This document shows, one piece after another, positions 50,995 through 60,731 of a DNA stretch of 64,000 nt (position 1 is the first letter of the stretch; the number at the start of each line of letters is the position of its first letter). Location: positions 62,001 to 126,000 of the forward strand of contig NZ_CP128361.1 of NCBI RefSeq assembly GCF_030345075.1. Reading direction: 5' to 3'. Both the position numbers and the translations under genes were made by a program. The notes below the pieces were generated by a model that searched no databases, had not been told where the DNA came from, and worked only from the letters and a program-made list of their open reading frames with translations. This DNA is from Solwaraspora sp. WMMA2065. Its GTDB lineage: Bacteria; Actinomycetota; Actinomycetes; Mycobacteriales; Micromonosporaceae.

Positions 50995-51776
50995 AGTTCC
51001 TTCACCAACTTCAAGATCATGTCTCGCGACTGGTCGCGCGGCAACGCAACACCACTCAGAGCCTGCCAGGCCTGTTCGAGGGTGGCAACCCGCTTCGGAT
51101 CGGTCACCAGGCGGCCCTCCAACTGGTCGTCGACATAGCCGACGGTGCCGCCGGTCTCGGCCATGCTGGCGAGCATGAACGGCCCGTTCTGCCCGGGATG
51201 CAAGCCGGCGGAAACCGGGGCCACCTGCACCAGCACCCGCGACCGGGTGCTCATCTCGGCGATGTGCTCCAATTGCTCCCGCATGATCACGGGGTCTCCC
51301 CGGCGAAGTCCGTCCTCGTCGATGATGAACTGACACACCGGCGGCTCCTCCCGCTCGAACACGGCGGCCTGTCGCGTCATCCTGAGAGCGAGGTACTCGT
51401 CGGCCTTAGCGGGAGTTAGCAGGCCGCTGTGCAGGATGGCCCGGGCGTACGCTTCCGTCTGGAGCAGTCCAGGGATGATCTGGCACTCGTACCGCCGAAT
51501 TGCGGAGGCCTCCTGCTCCAACTCCGGTAGCGCCCGGAACCAGTCCGGTGGGATGCTCTTGCGGGCGTTCTCGGAGAGTCCCTTGATCAGCGGGGCGCTG
51601 CTGAACACCTGATCGATGTGGTCTGCCGTGTCGGGCATCGGTATCTGTCGACCGGTTTCGAACTTGGCGATCAACGACGTCGAGACGCTTAGTCGCTGCG
51701 CCAACTGCTCCTGTGTCATGCCGCCATTGAGTGAACGAAGAAACCTGAGCACCTGCGGAATGCCGTTGCTGCTCAC
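50991..51776 (-). CDS. XRE regulator with DUF5753 domain, second copy (displaced leader)
   Basis: A 261-residue regulator: helix-turn-helix NGGMTQEQLAQRLSVSTSLIA and DUF5753 with YECQIIPGLLQTEAYARAIL, RVLVQVAPVSAGLHPGQNGP and GYVDDQLEGRLVTDP. Start GTG 51776. Without the IS66 element the sequence before it would read GGAAGGACAAGCAGCA-GTG, giving a Shine-Dalgarno at 9-10 nt. The insertion lies just after that GGAAGGAC, leaving only GGAC of the duplicated target next to the gene. Expression is therefore likely reduced or driven from the element. The coding part is complete. Confidence 0.88.
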   Translation of the reverse strand: MSSNGIPQVLRFLRSLNGGMTQEQLAQRLSVSTSLIAKFETGRQIPMPDTADHIDQVFSSAPLIKGLSENARKSIPPDWFRALPELEQEASAIRRYECQIIPGLLQTEAYARAILHSGLLTPAKADEYLALRMTRQAAVFEREEPPVCQFIIDEDGLRRGDPVIMREQLEHIAEMSTRSRVLVQVAPVSAGLHPGQNGPFMLASMAETGGTVGYVDDQLEGRLVTDPKRVATLEQAWQALSGVALPRDQSRDMILKLVKEL

Positions 51777-51788
51777 TGCTGCTTGTCC

Positions 51789-53706
51789 GTAAGTAGTCCC
51801 AGTTCCCGTGGGTGACTTTGTGTAGTCGGACAGTTGGTGCGTGCTCCGGCAGCCGTGGTGGTGTTGATTTGCGGCCGTGACGGTCTCGGTTGGTGCTTCG
51901 GTGGAGGCGGATGCTGACGCGGGGTTGAGGTCTGCGCTGGCTCGGGTGGTGGAGGCCAACGAGCGGTGGGAGCGGTTGGCCGGGCAGTTGCGGGAGGAGA
52001 ACGCGGCGCTGCGGGTGGAGAACGAGCGGTTGCGGGAACGTGATGTGCGGCGTGAGGCCGAGTTGGAGCGGGTGTCGGCGGAGTTGGCGGTGTTGCAGCG
52101 GTTGGTGTTCGGGCGTTCGTCGGAGCGGGTTCGGCCGCAGCCGACGGCGGGCGACGGTGACGGCCAGGGTGGGTATGGCGGTGAGCCTGGCGAGCGTGAG
52201 CGGGAGAGGGCACCGCGGCGGGGGCCGGGAGGGCGGGCCGGTCGCAGGGATTACTCGCATCTGCCGCGGGTGGAGGTGGTGTGGGACTTCGCCGGGGGCG
52301 GGTACTGCTGCCCGGACTGTTCGTCGCGGTTCGAGGCGTTCGACGATCACGCCTTCGAGCAGGTCGATTGGCGGGTGACGGTGCGGGTGGTGGTGCACCG
52401 TCGGCGCCGGTACCGGCGGCGGTGCCGGTGTGCCGGGGCGAGGACGGTGACCGCGCCGGGCCCGCCGAAAGCGGTCGGCAAGGGCCGGTTCAGTAACGGG
52501 TTCATCGCGATGCTGCTGGTCGAACGGTTCGTGGCCGGGCGCTCCCGGAACTCCCTGATCGCCGGGCTGGCACGCCAGGGCGCCGAGGTCAGCTCCTCGA
52601 CGTTGGTCGGGACCTGCGCGGCCGCCGGGACGTTGCTGGCGCCGTTGGAGGAGCGGATCGTCGCCCGGTCCCGTGATTCGTGGCATCCGCACGCCGACGA
52701 GACGTCGTGGCACGTGTTCACCCCCGATGGTGGTGACGGGCCGGCCCGCTGGTGGCTGTGGGTGTTCATCGGCGCGGACACCACCTGTTTCGTGATGGAC
52801 CCGACCCGCGCCGGCGCTGTTCTGGCCCGCCACGCCGGGATCGACACCGCCACCGGACAGCTGACCCCGCACGCTGATGGTGGGCCACGGCGGCTGGTCG
52901 TCTCCAGCGACTTCTACACCGTCTACGCCTCGGCCGGGCGTAGGACCGACGGCCTGACCAACCTGTACTGCTGGGCCCATGTCCGCCGGTACTTCGTGCG
53001 CGCCGGGGACGCGAACCCGACCCAACTGGCGTGTTGGACCCGAGACTGGCTGGACCGGATCAAGGCCCTGTACCACGCCCACGACGAGCTGACCGACGCG
53101 TGGAACGCATCCACGGCCGCCGCAGGGACGGCGGCGACCCGGCTGGACGACGCGTACACCGCCTGGGACACCGCCCTGCAGGCGATCGACACCGCCCGGC
53201 AGGCCCAGATGGCCAGCCCCGGCCTGCAACAACCCGCGAAGAAGGCCCTGGCCACCCTGGACCGCGAGTGGGACGGCCTGACCGCGCACCGCGACTACCC
53301 GATGATCAGCCTGGACAACAACACGTCCGAGCGGGCACTGCGACGGCCCGTCATCACCCGCAAGAACGCCTACGGCTCCCGCACCGACGACGCCGCGCGC
53401 CTCGCCGCGACCGTCTGGACCGTCACCGCCACCGCCGAACAGGCCGGCCTCAACGTCCTGACCTACCTCACCGCCTACCTCGACGCCTGCGGTCGCAACG
53501 GCGGCAGACCCCTGACCGGTCCGGACCTCCAACGATTCCTGCCCTGGACCGCGTCCCCCGCCGACCTGCACACCTGGGCCCAGCCACCCCCGACCGGCTG
53601 ACACCCACACCGACCACCGCGACGGCGACGCCACACCCGGCCACGCCGACCATCAGCATGCCCACAAACCGCGTCGCCCAACCCCACGAGACTTGGGACT
53701 ACTTAC
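51789..53706 (+). mobile_element. IS66-family insertion sequence (single-ORF type), complete
   Basis: A 1918-bp element. Inverted repeats of about 24 bp start with GTAAGTAGTCCCA at 51789 and end with the inverse TGGGACTACTTAC at 53706; the GTAA ends are typical of IS66. An exact 8-bp target duplication GCTTGTCC flanks it (51781-51788 and 53707-53714), the size expected for the family. Only a tnpC-type gene is present, without tnpA or tnpB, as in the ISBst12 subgroup. Perfect ends argue for recent arrival. Confidence 0.95.
51877..53601 (+). CDS. IS66 family transposase (TnpC)
   Basis: A 574-residue transposase. N-terminal coiled coil (AGQLREENAALRVENERLRE), LQRLVFGRSSERVRP, zinc-finger-like YCCPDCSSRFEAF, then the DDE core: Asp in HPHADETSWHVF near 269, Asp in VVSSDFYTVYAS near 345, LYCWAHVRRYF, and the Glu in SERALRRPVITRKNAYGS near 487. 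GTG start. The frame is intact. It resembles single-gene IS66 members. Confidence 0.95.
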   Translation: MTVSVGASVEADADAGLRSALARVVEANERWERLAGQLREENAALRVENERLRERDVRREAELERVSAELAVLQRLVFGRSSERVRPQPTAGDGDGQGGYGGEPGERERERAPRRGPGGRAGRRDYSHLPRVEVVWDFAGGGYCCPDCSSRFEAFDDHAFEQVDWRVTVRVVVHRRRRYRRRCRCAGARTVTAPGPPKAVGKGRFSNGFIAMLLVERFVAGRSRNSLIAGLARQGAEVSSSTLVGTCAAAGTLLAPLEERIVARSRDSWHPHADETSWHVFTPDGGDGPARWWLWVFIGADTTCFVMDPTRAGAVLARHAGIDTATGQLTPHADGGPRRLVVSSDFYTVYASAGRRTDGLTNLYCWAHVRRYFVRAGDANPTQLACWTRDWLDRIKALYHAHDELTDAWNASTAAAGTAATRLDDAYTAWDTALQAIDTARQAQMASPGLQQPAKKALATLDREWDGLTAHRDYPMISLDNNTSERALRRPVITRKNAYGSRTDDAARLAATVWTVTATAEQAGLNVLTYLTAYLDACGRNGGRPLTGPDLQRFLPWTASPADLHTWAQPPPTG

Positions 53707-53793
53707 GCTTGTCCTTCCGGCCCGTATCGGGGCAGCTTCCTACCAGGAATCGACTGCCTTGCGTGCCGGTATCTTCTCTCGTCGTGCCCACAT

Positions 53794-53807
53794 AGTCCAG
53801 GGTGGAG
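53794..53807. repeat. 14-bp motif shared with first XRE locus, copy 2
   Basis: AGTCCAGGGTGGAG, identical to 28938-28951 and at a similar distance from the XRE start once the IS66 element is removed. Confidence 0.45.
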
Positions 53808-53864
53808 ACGAAACTTGTATTGATCATCTTCGTCCAATTCCGTTCCGGATCGGAGATGCTCGTC

Positions 53865-53912
53865 GAGCTTGATGCCAGAGGTGAATCATGATGCACCTGT
53901 GGCATCAAGCTC
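53865..53912. repeat. Palindromic repeat, copy 2
   Basis: GAGCTTGATGCCAGAGGTG (53865-53883) and CACCTGTGGCATCAAGCTC (53894-53912) are inverted copies with one mismatch in 19. On the minus strand it matches the 29597-29643 repeat with about five differences in 44 bases. Confidence 0.6.
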
Positions 53913-54057
53913 GCGGAGACACCTTGGGTCCGCAGAGCTGGCACGGGCACTCCACCAGCAGGTCAGCCGCACATCTGGCTGACCCGTCGGCGGCGCACCC
54001 GGCTGACGGGCCGGCGAAAAGTTGTTGGTCCTCGGCCGGCCGCCGCCTCTCACCCGT

Positions 54058-54077
54058 GTCCGGCGACGTCGCCGGAC
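54058..54077. promoter_or_regulatory. 20-bp perfect palindrome upstream of lipoprotein gene
   Basis: GTCCGGCGACGTCGCCGGAC is fully self-complementary, about 80 nt before ATG 54156. It could be an operator or a short hairpin. Confidence 0.45.
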
Positions 54078-54155
54078 GTCCCGCGCCCCGGGCGGGCCGG
54101 GACCCGGTTGGGCGTCGACTCACCCGGCACGGAGAGGGAGAGGCTGGAGGGCCAG

Positions 54156-54986
<831 letters not shown>

Positions 54987-55010
54987 CCGCCCGGCCTGGA
55001 CCGCGCCGCC

Positions 55011-55016
55011 TAGCAT
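55011..55016 (+). promoter_or_regulatory. -10 element for leaderless sigma-factor gene
   Basis: TAGCAT ends 7 nt before GTG 55024, so the sigma gene likely has its own leaderless transcript apart from the lipoprotein gene. Confidence 0.5.
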
Positions 55017-55023
55017 TGCCCGG

Positions 55024-56565
55024 GTGGACGATCGCGCCATCGTGGCCGCGCTGGTCGCCGGTGACCCGCGCGGCCTCGACCGTGCCTACCGCATGTACGC
55101 CGACCGGCTGTACACGTACTGCCGATTCGTGCTGCGCGACGCGGACGGCGCGGCCGACGCCGTCCACGACACGTTCGTCCTGGCCGGTCAGCGGGCGGCG
55201 CAGCTGCGCGACCCGGAGCGGCTGCGCCCGTGGCTGTACGCCATCGCCCGCAACGAGTGCCTGCGGGTCATCCGTGGCCGGCGACGGCAGTTGCCGCTAG
55301 ACGAGGTAGGCGAACTGCCCGCCACGCCGGTCGACCCGGTCACCGGGCTCGGTGCCGAACAGCTGCGGGAGCTGGTCCGGTCGGCCGCCGCCGGGCTGAA
55401 CCCCGGTGACCGGCAGGTGATCGAGCTCGCCATCCGGCACGACCTGTCCGCCGCCGACGTCGGTGCCGTACTGGGGGTCTCCGACAGCCACGCGCACGCC
55501 CGGCTGTCCCGGGCCCGGGCCCAACTCGAACGGGCCATCGGCGCGCTGCTGGTGGCCCGCACCGGTGCCGACGACTGCCCGACGCTCGGTGAGCTGCTGC
55601 ACGGCTGGGACGGCACCCTCACCGTGTTGCTGCGCAAGCGGGTCAGCCGGCACATCGAATCCTGCCCGACCTGCGCCGACCGTCGCCGCCGGCAGGTCAG
55701 CCCGGCCGCGTTGTTCTCCGCGTACGCGACCCTGCCGATGCTCGCCGTACCGGCGGAACTCTGGCCCCGGCTGAAGCTGACCAGCGCTGACGCCGGGCAG
55801 GCGGCGACCCGGGCGCGGATCGAGCAGCGGGCCGGCCGGTTCGACCCGGCCACCGGTTTCCCCCGCCGGGGCGGGCCGCGTCGAAATCGGCTGCTGGCCG
55901 GCCTGGCGGCGGCCGCGGTGCTGGCCCTGCTGATCGGCGGTGCCGTGGTGGTGCCCCGGCTGGGCGCGGTCGACGACACCGCCCGGTCGGTGCCGGCCGG
56001 ATCGCCGGGCCTGGCCGCGCCACCGCCCGTGCCGTCGGCCAGCAGCGCACCGCCGACCACCCCGGGCGAACCGGCACCGACGACGCCGACACCGACCGCG
56101 CCGGCCGGTGGCGCTCCCGAGCCGAGCGGCCCCGCCGAGCCGGCGCCGCCGCTGACCGTCCAGGCCGAGGCGCGGGTCTCCTGCACCGGATTCAGCCGCT
56201 ACCAGCTGACCGTGGTCGCCACCGTCACCGGTGGCACCGTCGAGTCGGCGGTCCTCACCTGGACCAGCGGCGCGGCCGGTCCGACGCAGCCGCCGACCAC
56301 GGCTCCCACGCAAGGGCCGGGAACCGACCCGGATCCGACGTCCGGACCCGGTGCCGGCGGCCCGGGTGGCATCGCCGCGCCGGGCACGGTGCCGGCGCGG
56401 GGCGGCGAGGTGGCGATGACGGTTTCCGGGGACACCGCCACCGGGCAGGTCTGGCGGATGGCCGTCGCATCGGTCAGCTGGCAGGTCGCCGTCGTCGCAG
56501 TCGACGGGCGGCGGGCCGGTGCCGGCCCGTACCCGGCAGCCAACCCGTGCCCGGTGCCGGGCTGA
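55024..56565 (+). CDS. ECF-type sigma factor fused to zinc-finger, membrane and exported region
   Basis: A 513-residue protein. Sigma region 2 (YRMYADRLYTYCRFVLRDAD and WLYAIARNECLRVIRGRRRQ) and region 4 (LNPGDRQVIELAIRHDLSAA, VGAVLGVSDSHAHARLSRAR) occupy residues 1-185. Next comes RHIESCPTCADRRRR, an H-x3-C-x2-C pattern (His210, Cys214, Cys217) as in zinc anti-sigma domains. One membrane helix (LLAGLAAAAVLALLIGGAVV, near 290), a Pro/Thr/Ala linker and a small exported domain (VSCTGFSRYQLTVVATVTGG) follow. Similar sigma/anti-sigma-like fusions exist in actinobacteria. It is probably held at the membrane until released by a signal. Confidence 0.88.
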   Translation: MDDRAIVAALVAGDPRGLDRAYRMYADRLYTYCRFVLRDADGAADAVHDTFVLAGQRAAQLRDPERLRPWLYAIARNECLRVIRGRRRQLPLDEVGELPATPVDPVTGLGAEQLRELVRSAAAGLNPGDRQVIELAIRHDLSAADVGAVLGVSDSHAHARLSRARAQLERAIGALLVARTGADDCPTLGELLHGWDGTLTVLLRKRVSRHIESCPTCADRRRRQVSPAALFSAYATLPMLAVPAELWPRLKLTSADAGQAATRARIEQRAGRFDPATGFPRRGGPRRNRLLAGLAAAAVLALLIGGAVVVPRLGAVDDTARSVPAGSPGLAAPPPVPSASSAPPTTPGEPAPTTPTPTAPAGGAPEPSGPAEPAPPLTVQAEARVSCTGFSRYQLTVVATVTGGTVESAVLTWTSGAAGPTQPPTTAPTQGPGTDPDPTSGPGAGGPGGIAAPGTVPARGGEVAMTVSGDTATGQVWRMAVASVSWQVAVVAVDGRRAGAGPYPAANPCPVPG

Positions 56566-56655
56566 CCAGGGAAGACCGGCGTCGATGCGCCCGGCGGGCA
56601 AGGGTCTGTGACCGACGTCCTGCCCGGTCGACGTCACCTCGGCCGAGACGGCAGG

Positions 56656-57240
56656 ATGTCCGGCATGCAACGTGACACCGACGACGGCGACCGCTTCGAC
56701 GACCAGCTTCGGATCTACCACCGGGCCGGCACGCAGGCGGACGTCCCGGCGGTTCTCGCGCTGCTCGACGACGCGGTCCGCTGGCTGGCCGAACACGGCC
56801 GTACCGGGCAGTGGGGGACCGAACCGCAGTCGACCGACCCGCGCCGGATCGCGATGGTCACCGGCTGGGCGAAGGAGAGCGGCCTGGTGCTGGCCTGTGT
56901 GCCGACCGGCGACGGTGGTGAGCGGGTCGTCGGGGCGCTCGCCGTCGGCACGGCCCGGTCCTACGCGCCGCCGGTCAACGAACCCGAGTTGTACGTGAAC
57001 CTGCTGGTCACCGACCGGTCGTGGGCCGGTCGAGGGGTCGGTCAGGCGTTACTGGACCGGGCGCGGACGCTCGCCGTCGAACGCGGCGCGACCCTGTTGC
57101 GGGTCGACTGCTACGCCGGTGGTGACCGGGCGCTGGTGCGCTACTACGAGCGGGCCGGGTTCACCGCCGCCGAGCCGTTCACCGTCGACCAGCCGACCGG
57201 CCCGTGGCCAGGCCAGATCCTCAGCCAGCGGATCCGTTGA
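56656..57240 (+). CDS. GNAT family N-acetyltransferase
   Basis: A 194-residue acetyl-CoA-dependent transferase. Seen: RAGTQADVPAVLALLDDAVRW, ELYVNLLVTDRSWAGRGVGQ with the acetyl-CoA loop GRGVGQALLDRA, and LRVDCYAGGDRALVRYYERA with the final GFTAAEPF strand. This resembles a toxin-immunity or small-molecule GNAT; the substrate is unknown. ATG 56656 and ATG 56665 are both possible starts. It converges with the serine hydrolase gene, overlapping by 20 bp. Confidence 0.8.
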   Translation: MSGMQRDTDDGDRFDDQLRIYHRAGTQADVPAVLALLDDAVRWLAEHGRTGQWGTEPQSTDPRRIAMVTGWAKESGLVLACVPTGDGGERVVGALAVGTARSYAPPVNEPELYVNLLVTDRSWAGRGVGQALLDRARTLAVERGATLLRVDCYAGGDRALVRYYERAGFTAAEPFTVDQPTGPWPGQILSQRIR

Positions 57241-58675
57241 CCGACCGGCCGGTCCCGGTGGTCGGCTGGCCGGAGCCGGCACGCCAGCCGGCCGGGTCGA
57301 CCCCGCCCGGCACCGCTGTCGCCGGCTGGTACGGCCCCCGGGTCAGCACCAGGGTGCCGAGATCGAGATGGCTGACCGCGCCGGCCGCGTCCCGGCACAC
57401 CCGCAGCGTCTCGTCGGCGTAGAAGCCCTTGAAGCCCAACCATCGGTCATCAGCCGTACGGCGGAATTGGGTGCCCCGGTTGGCCACGCCGATCGGGGTG
57501 AGCTGCAGGGTGCCGTCGCCGAGCAGGCGGAGCGCCACCGGGCGCGCACCCCAGTACCACGGTCCGGTCAGGTCGACCAGCGCCAGGTCGACATCGGTGG
57601 CCGGCCGCCACGGAGGCGGGATCACCGGCTCCCGGTCAGCGACGATCTTGACGAGGTCGGCGGCGATCTCGTCGATCTGCGGTCCCGTCGTGACATTGGC
57701 CAGCACCACAGCGGCGACGTCCTGGTCGGGGCAGGTCCACAGCGCGGCGAGGAAACCGGGTACCGAGCCGGTGTGCCCGGCCAGCTCCAGACCTTCGTGG
57801 CGGAGCAGTTGCAGGCCGAGGCCGTACCCGCAGTCCGGGTCCGCACTCTCCGGCGGCGAGGCAGGGGTGCGCATCCGGGCCAGCGAGTCCGCCGACAACA
57901 GCCGGGTGTCCGCGCCGAGCAGCACCGCCGCCAGCCGTCCCAGGTCTGCGGCGGTGGACCAGAGTTGTCCTGCCGGGGCGAGGTGACCGTACTGCGGCGT
58001 CGGCTCGGGCAGCAGCACATCCGCCCACGGATGCACCGCCCATCCGGTGGCGTGCCGTCCACTCGGCTCGGCGCCGGTGGCGGACATGCCGAGCGGGTCG
58101 AGCAGCGCCTGCCGCAGGTGGTCGCCGCACCGGTGCCCGGACAGCCGCTCGATGAGCGCGCCGAGCAGCGCGTACCCGGGATTCGAGTAGCGGTAGCGGT
58201 GCCCGGCCGGCCGTCGGTCGGACGCCGGCCCGAGCACGTCGGACAGTTCGGGGCGCAGCTCGCCGGGGGTGCGCTCCCACCACGGGCCGGGCGGCTCGGC
58301 AGGTAGCCCGCCGGTGTGTGCCAGCAACTGCTCCACGGTCGCCGCGACCCCGCAGCCGGGCAGGTGCCGCTGGATCGGATCGGTCAGCTCCAGCCGGCCC
58401 GCCTCCCGCAGCAGCAGCACCTGCACTGCGGTGAAGGTCTTGCTGATCGACCCGATCCGGTAGCTGGTCGCCGCGTCCGGTGTGCCGTGGTCGACCTCAC
58501 CTCGGCCGGCGGCCCTAACCAGCCCGTCGGCGCGGACCACCGCCGCCACCATCGACGGTGCCCGCCCGTCGACCTGGCCGACGGCGAGTCGGTGCAGCAG
58601 CGCCCGCCGGGTCGTCGGCAGGAGGCCGGCGACGGTGTGGTCCGGCGTCGACCCGGGTCGTTCCTCCGTCGTCAT
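57221..58675 (-). CDS. Serine hydrolase, beta-lactamase class C/PBP4 family
   Basis: A 484-residue enzyme with the three class C motifs: SISK in SYRIGSISKTFTAVQVLLL near residue 77, YSN in RYRYSNPGYALLGALIE near 165, and HTG in ELAGHTGSVPGFLAAL near 306. No signal peptide is evident, so it may be a cytoplasmic esterase or peptidase rather than a secreted beta-lactamase. A C-terminal lipocalin-like region (GPWYWGARPVALRLLGDGTL) is common in this group. ATG at 58675 or 58684. Confidence 0.83.
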   Translation of the reverse strand: MTTEERPGSTPDHTVAGLLPTTRRALLHRLAVGQVDGRAPSMVAAVVRADGLVRAAGRGEVDHGTPDAATSYRIGSISKTFTAVQVLLLREAGRLELTDPIQRHLPGCGVAATVEQLLAHTGGLPAEPPGPWWERTPGELRPELSDVLGPASDRRPAGHRYRYSNPGYALLGALIERLSGHRCGDHLRQALLDPLGMSATGAEPSGRHATGWAVHPWADVLLPEPTPQYGHLAPAGQLWSTAADLGRLAAVLLGADTRLLSADSLARMRTPASPPESADPDCGYGLGLQLLRHEGLELAGHTGSVPGFLAALWTCPDQDVAAVVLANVTTGPQIDEIAADLVKIVADREPVIPPPWRPATDVDLALVDLTGPWYWGARPVALRLLGDGTLQLTPIGVANRGTQFRRTADDRWLGFKGFYADETLRVCRDAAGAVSHLDLGTLVLTRGPYQPATAVPGGVDPAGWRAGSGQPTTGTGRSVNGSAG

Positions 58676-58772
58676 GACCGCCATTGTGTCGGGTGCGGCC
58701 GGCGGCGGTGCCGTTGACCGCCCGCCGCTGCGGCACCATTGACCAATGCCAGGTTCGTGGCATGGTTAGCCG

Positions 58773-59378
58773 ATGGATACCGCAGATCCTCCGCAGGCAG
58801 GCGTTCCGCCGCGTCCGTGGCTGGCCCGCCCGGTGGCGGTGCTCGGCGGTGTGGTCGCCGGGCAACTGCTGCTGGCCCGCAGTGACCAGGCCGCGGTGAT
58901 CCTGACCAGTGTGCTGGCGTACCCGACGGGTTTCGAGTTCGACATCAGCGCGATCCTGCGGGCCCCGGAGCCGGCGACCGCCGCCGGTCCGGCACGGCAG
59001 CCGGCCGGCGCGTCGGGGCCGCCCCGGCCGCGTACCCCGGTCGACGGGGTCGGCGGCCTGCAGGTGATGGTCCGGTTCGCCGACGGTACGGCGCTGAGCA
59101 GCCTGCACCGCAGCACGTCGCAGGCCGACCGCGAACCCGCCGGCCCGCTGCTGTCGCCCGTGGTGGCCAGCACCGACCAGCAGCGGCACGACGCCCGCTT
59201 CTGGGTGTGGCCGCTGCCGCCGGACGGCCCGGTGACGGTGGGGTGCGCCTGGCCGGCGCGGGACATCCCGCACAGCCGGGTGGAGGTCTCCGGTGAGTTG
59301 ATCCGGCAGGCGGCGGCCGGTGCCGTCGAGCTGTGGCCGGCGGCACCGCCGGCCGACCCGGCGGTGTCGGCCGGCTGA
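58773..59378 (+). CDS. Hypothetical protein, actinobacterial
   Basis: A 201-residue protein that I cannot assign. It has RPWLARPVAVLGGVVAGQLL and ARSDQAAVILTSVLAYPTGF, which look like a beta-sandwich start, then a Pro/Ala-rich stretch, LQVMVRFADGTALSSLHRST, and RFWVWPLPPDGPVTVGCAWP. No signal peptide or catalytic motif is seen. Proteins of this pattern are conserved in Streptomyces and Micromonospora with unknown role. Confidence 0.6.
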   Translation: MDTADPPQAGVPPRPWLARPVAVLGGVVAGQLLLARSDQAAVILTSVLAYPTGFEFDISAILRAPEPATAAGPARQPAGASGPPRPRTPVDGVGGLQVMVRFADGTALSSLHRSTSQADREPAGPLLSPVVASTDQQRHDARFWVWPLPPDGPVTVGCAWPARDIPHSRVEVSGELIRQAAAGAVELWPAAPPADPAVSAG

Positions 59379-59414
59379 CCGGAGGCCTGACGCTGGCCAT
59401 CGTCGGTGGCCGGG

Positions 59415-60641
59415 TCAGTCCGGCAGCAGTGGGGCGGCGGGGCCGAGGTCGCGGCCGAGCAGCACCGCGCGGTTGACCGCGCTGGACCCGAACCGGTCCC
59501 GGACGGCGTCGAGCGCGGCGTCCAGGCTCTCCTGCCGGCCGACGGGGTGTGGCGCTGCCTGCGGCGGCGCGTCGGCCGAATCGAGGGGCAGCGCCAACTG
59601 GGTGGCCTGTCCGTCGTCGAGGTTGCCGACCGAGACGCCGACCAGGGTCAGCCCGCGTTCGCGGATCATCGGACCGGCGGCGGCCAGCAGGTCGCGGGCG
59701 GTGTCCAGGATGGTCGACGTCTGGGCGGTGGCCCGGGGCAGGGTGTGGGCGCGGGTGGCCCGGGTGAAGTCGCCGAACCGCAGCCGCAGGGTGACCGTCC
59801 GGCCGGTGCGCCCGGCGGCCCGCATGCGTCGGCCGACCCGGTCGACCAGCCCGGCGAGGATCGCGTCCACGTCGGCCGGGTCCCGGTTGGCCCGGCCCAG
59901 CGCCTGCTGGGAGCCGATCGAGCCGCGTCGGCCGCCGGTCTGGACCCGGCGCGGGTCCTGATTGTGGGCGAGGGCGTGCAGGTGCCGGCCGGCGGCGGCG
60001 CCGACGATGCTGACCAGCGCCGCCTCCCCGAGGCCGGCGACCCGGCCGACCGTGGTGATGCCGCGTTCGCGCAGCCTGCCGGCGGTGACCGGGCCGACGC
60101 CCCAGAGCCGTTCGACCGGCAGCGGGTGCAGGAACGCCAACTCCTCGTCGGGCGGCACCACCAGCAGCCCGTCCGGTTTGGCGACGCCGCTGGCCACCTT
60201 GGCCAGGAACTTGGTCCGGGCGACCCCGACGGTGATCGGCAGCCCGACCTGGTCGCGGACCGCGACCCGCAGCCGGGCGGCGATGTCGGCCGGCGCTCCG
60301 ACGAGCCGGCGCAGCCCGCCGACGTCGAGGAACGCCTCGTCGATGGAGAGCGGCTCGACCAGCGGCGTGGTCTGCCGGAACACCTCGAACACCGCCCGAC
60401 TGGCCGCCGTGTAGGCCGCCATCCGGGGCGGCACGACCACCGCCTCCGGGCAGATCAGCCGGGCCCGCCGGGCGGGCATCGCGGTGCGTACACCGCGCGC
60501 CTTTGCCTGGTAGCTGGCGGCCAGCACCACGCCGGCGCCGACGATCACCGGCCGGTCGCGCAGCCGGGGGTCGTCGCGCTGCTCGACCGAGGCGTAGAAT
60601 GCGTCCAGGTCGGCGTGCAGGATGCTGGCCTCACCCGCCAC
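59415..60641 (-). CDS. dinB: DNA polymerase IV (Y family)
   Basis: Lesion-bypass polymerase, 408 residues. Catalytic acids are visible in ILHADLDAFYASVEQRDDP and in VEPLSIDEAFLDVGGLRRLV. The helix-hairpin-helix VERLWGVGPVTAGRLRERGI and the little-finger domain (VTLRLRFGDFTRATRAHTL) follow. The C-terminal QLALPL is a beta-clamp-binding motif. Length and order are typical. GTG start at 60641. No SOS box was recognised upstream. Confidence 0.93.
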   Translation of the reverse strand: MAGEASILHADLDAFYASVEQRDDPRLRDRPVIVGAGVVLAASYQAKARGVRTAMPARRARLICPEAVVVPPRMAAYTAASRAVFEVFRQTTPLVEPLSIDEAFLDVGGLRRLVGAPADIAARLRVAVRDQVGLPITVGVARTKFLAKVASGVAKPDGLLVVPPDEELAFLHPLPVERLWGVGPVTAGRLRERGITTVGRVAGLGEAALVSIVGAAAGRHLHALAHNQDPRRVQTGGRRGSIGSQQALGRANRDPADVDAILAGLVDRVGRRMRAAGRTGRTVTLRLRFGDFTRATRAHTLPRATAQTSTILDTARDLLAAAGPMIRERGLTLVGVSVGNLDDGQATQLALPLDSADAPPQAAPHPVGRQESLDAALDAVRDRFGSSAVNRAVLLGRDLGPAAPLLPD

Positions 60642-60731
60642 CGCGTCATCATCGCACAGATGTTCGACGAACGGGTGTGAGCTGCGCAGACGTCGCCGAA
60701 GCGGCGGTGGGTCACTGCGGGTGGCGGCGGG

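Larger units (their letters stand above)
53707..54155. other. Gene-free stretch: original XRE leader, palindromic repeat, GC-rich leader
   Basis: About 450 bp without a convincing gene. 53707-53860 is the former upstream region of the second XRE gene (minus strand), including its old Shine-Dalgarno next to the target duplication and the 14-bp motif at 53794-53807. 53865-53912 is a palindromic repeat, read on the minus strand as LMPQVHHDSPLASSSTS, a likely remnant of a gene related to the one at 29315. 54058-54077 is a 20-bp perfect palindrome. Confidence 0.6.
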
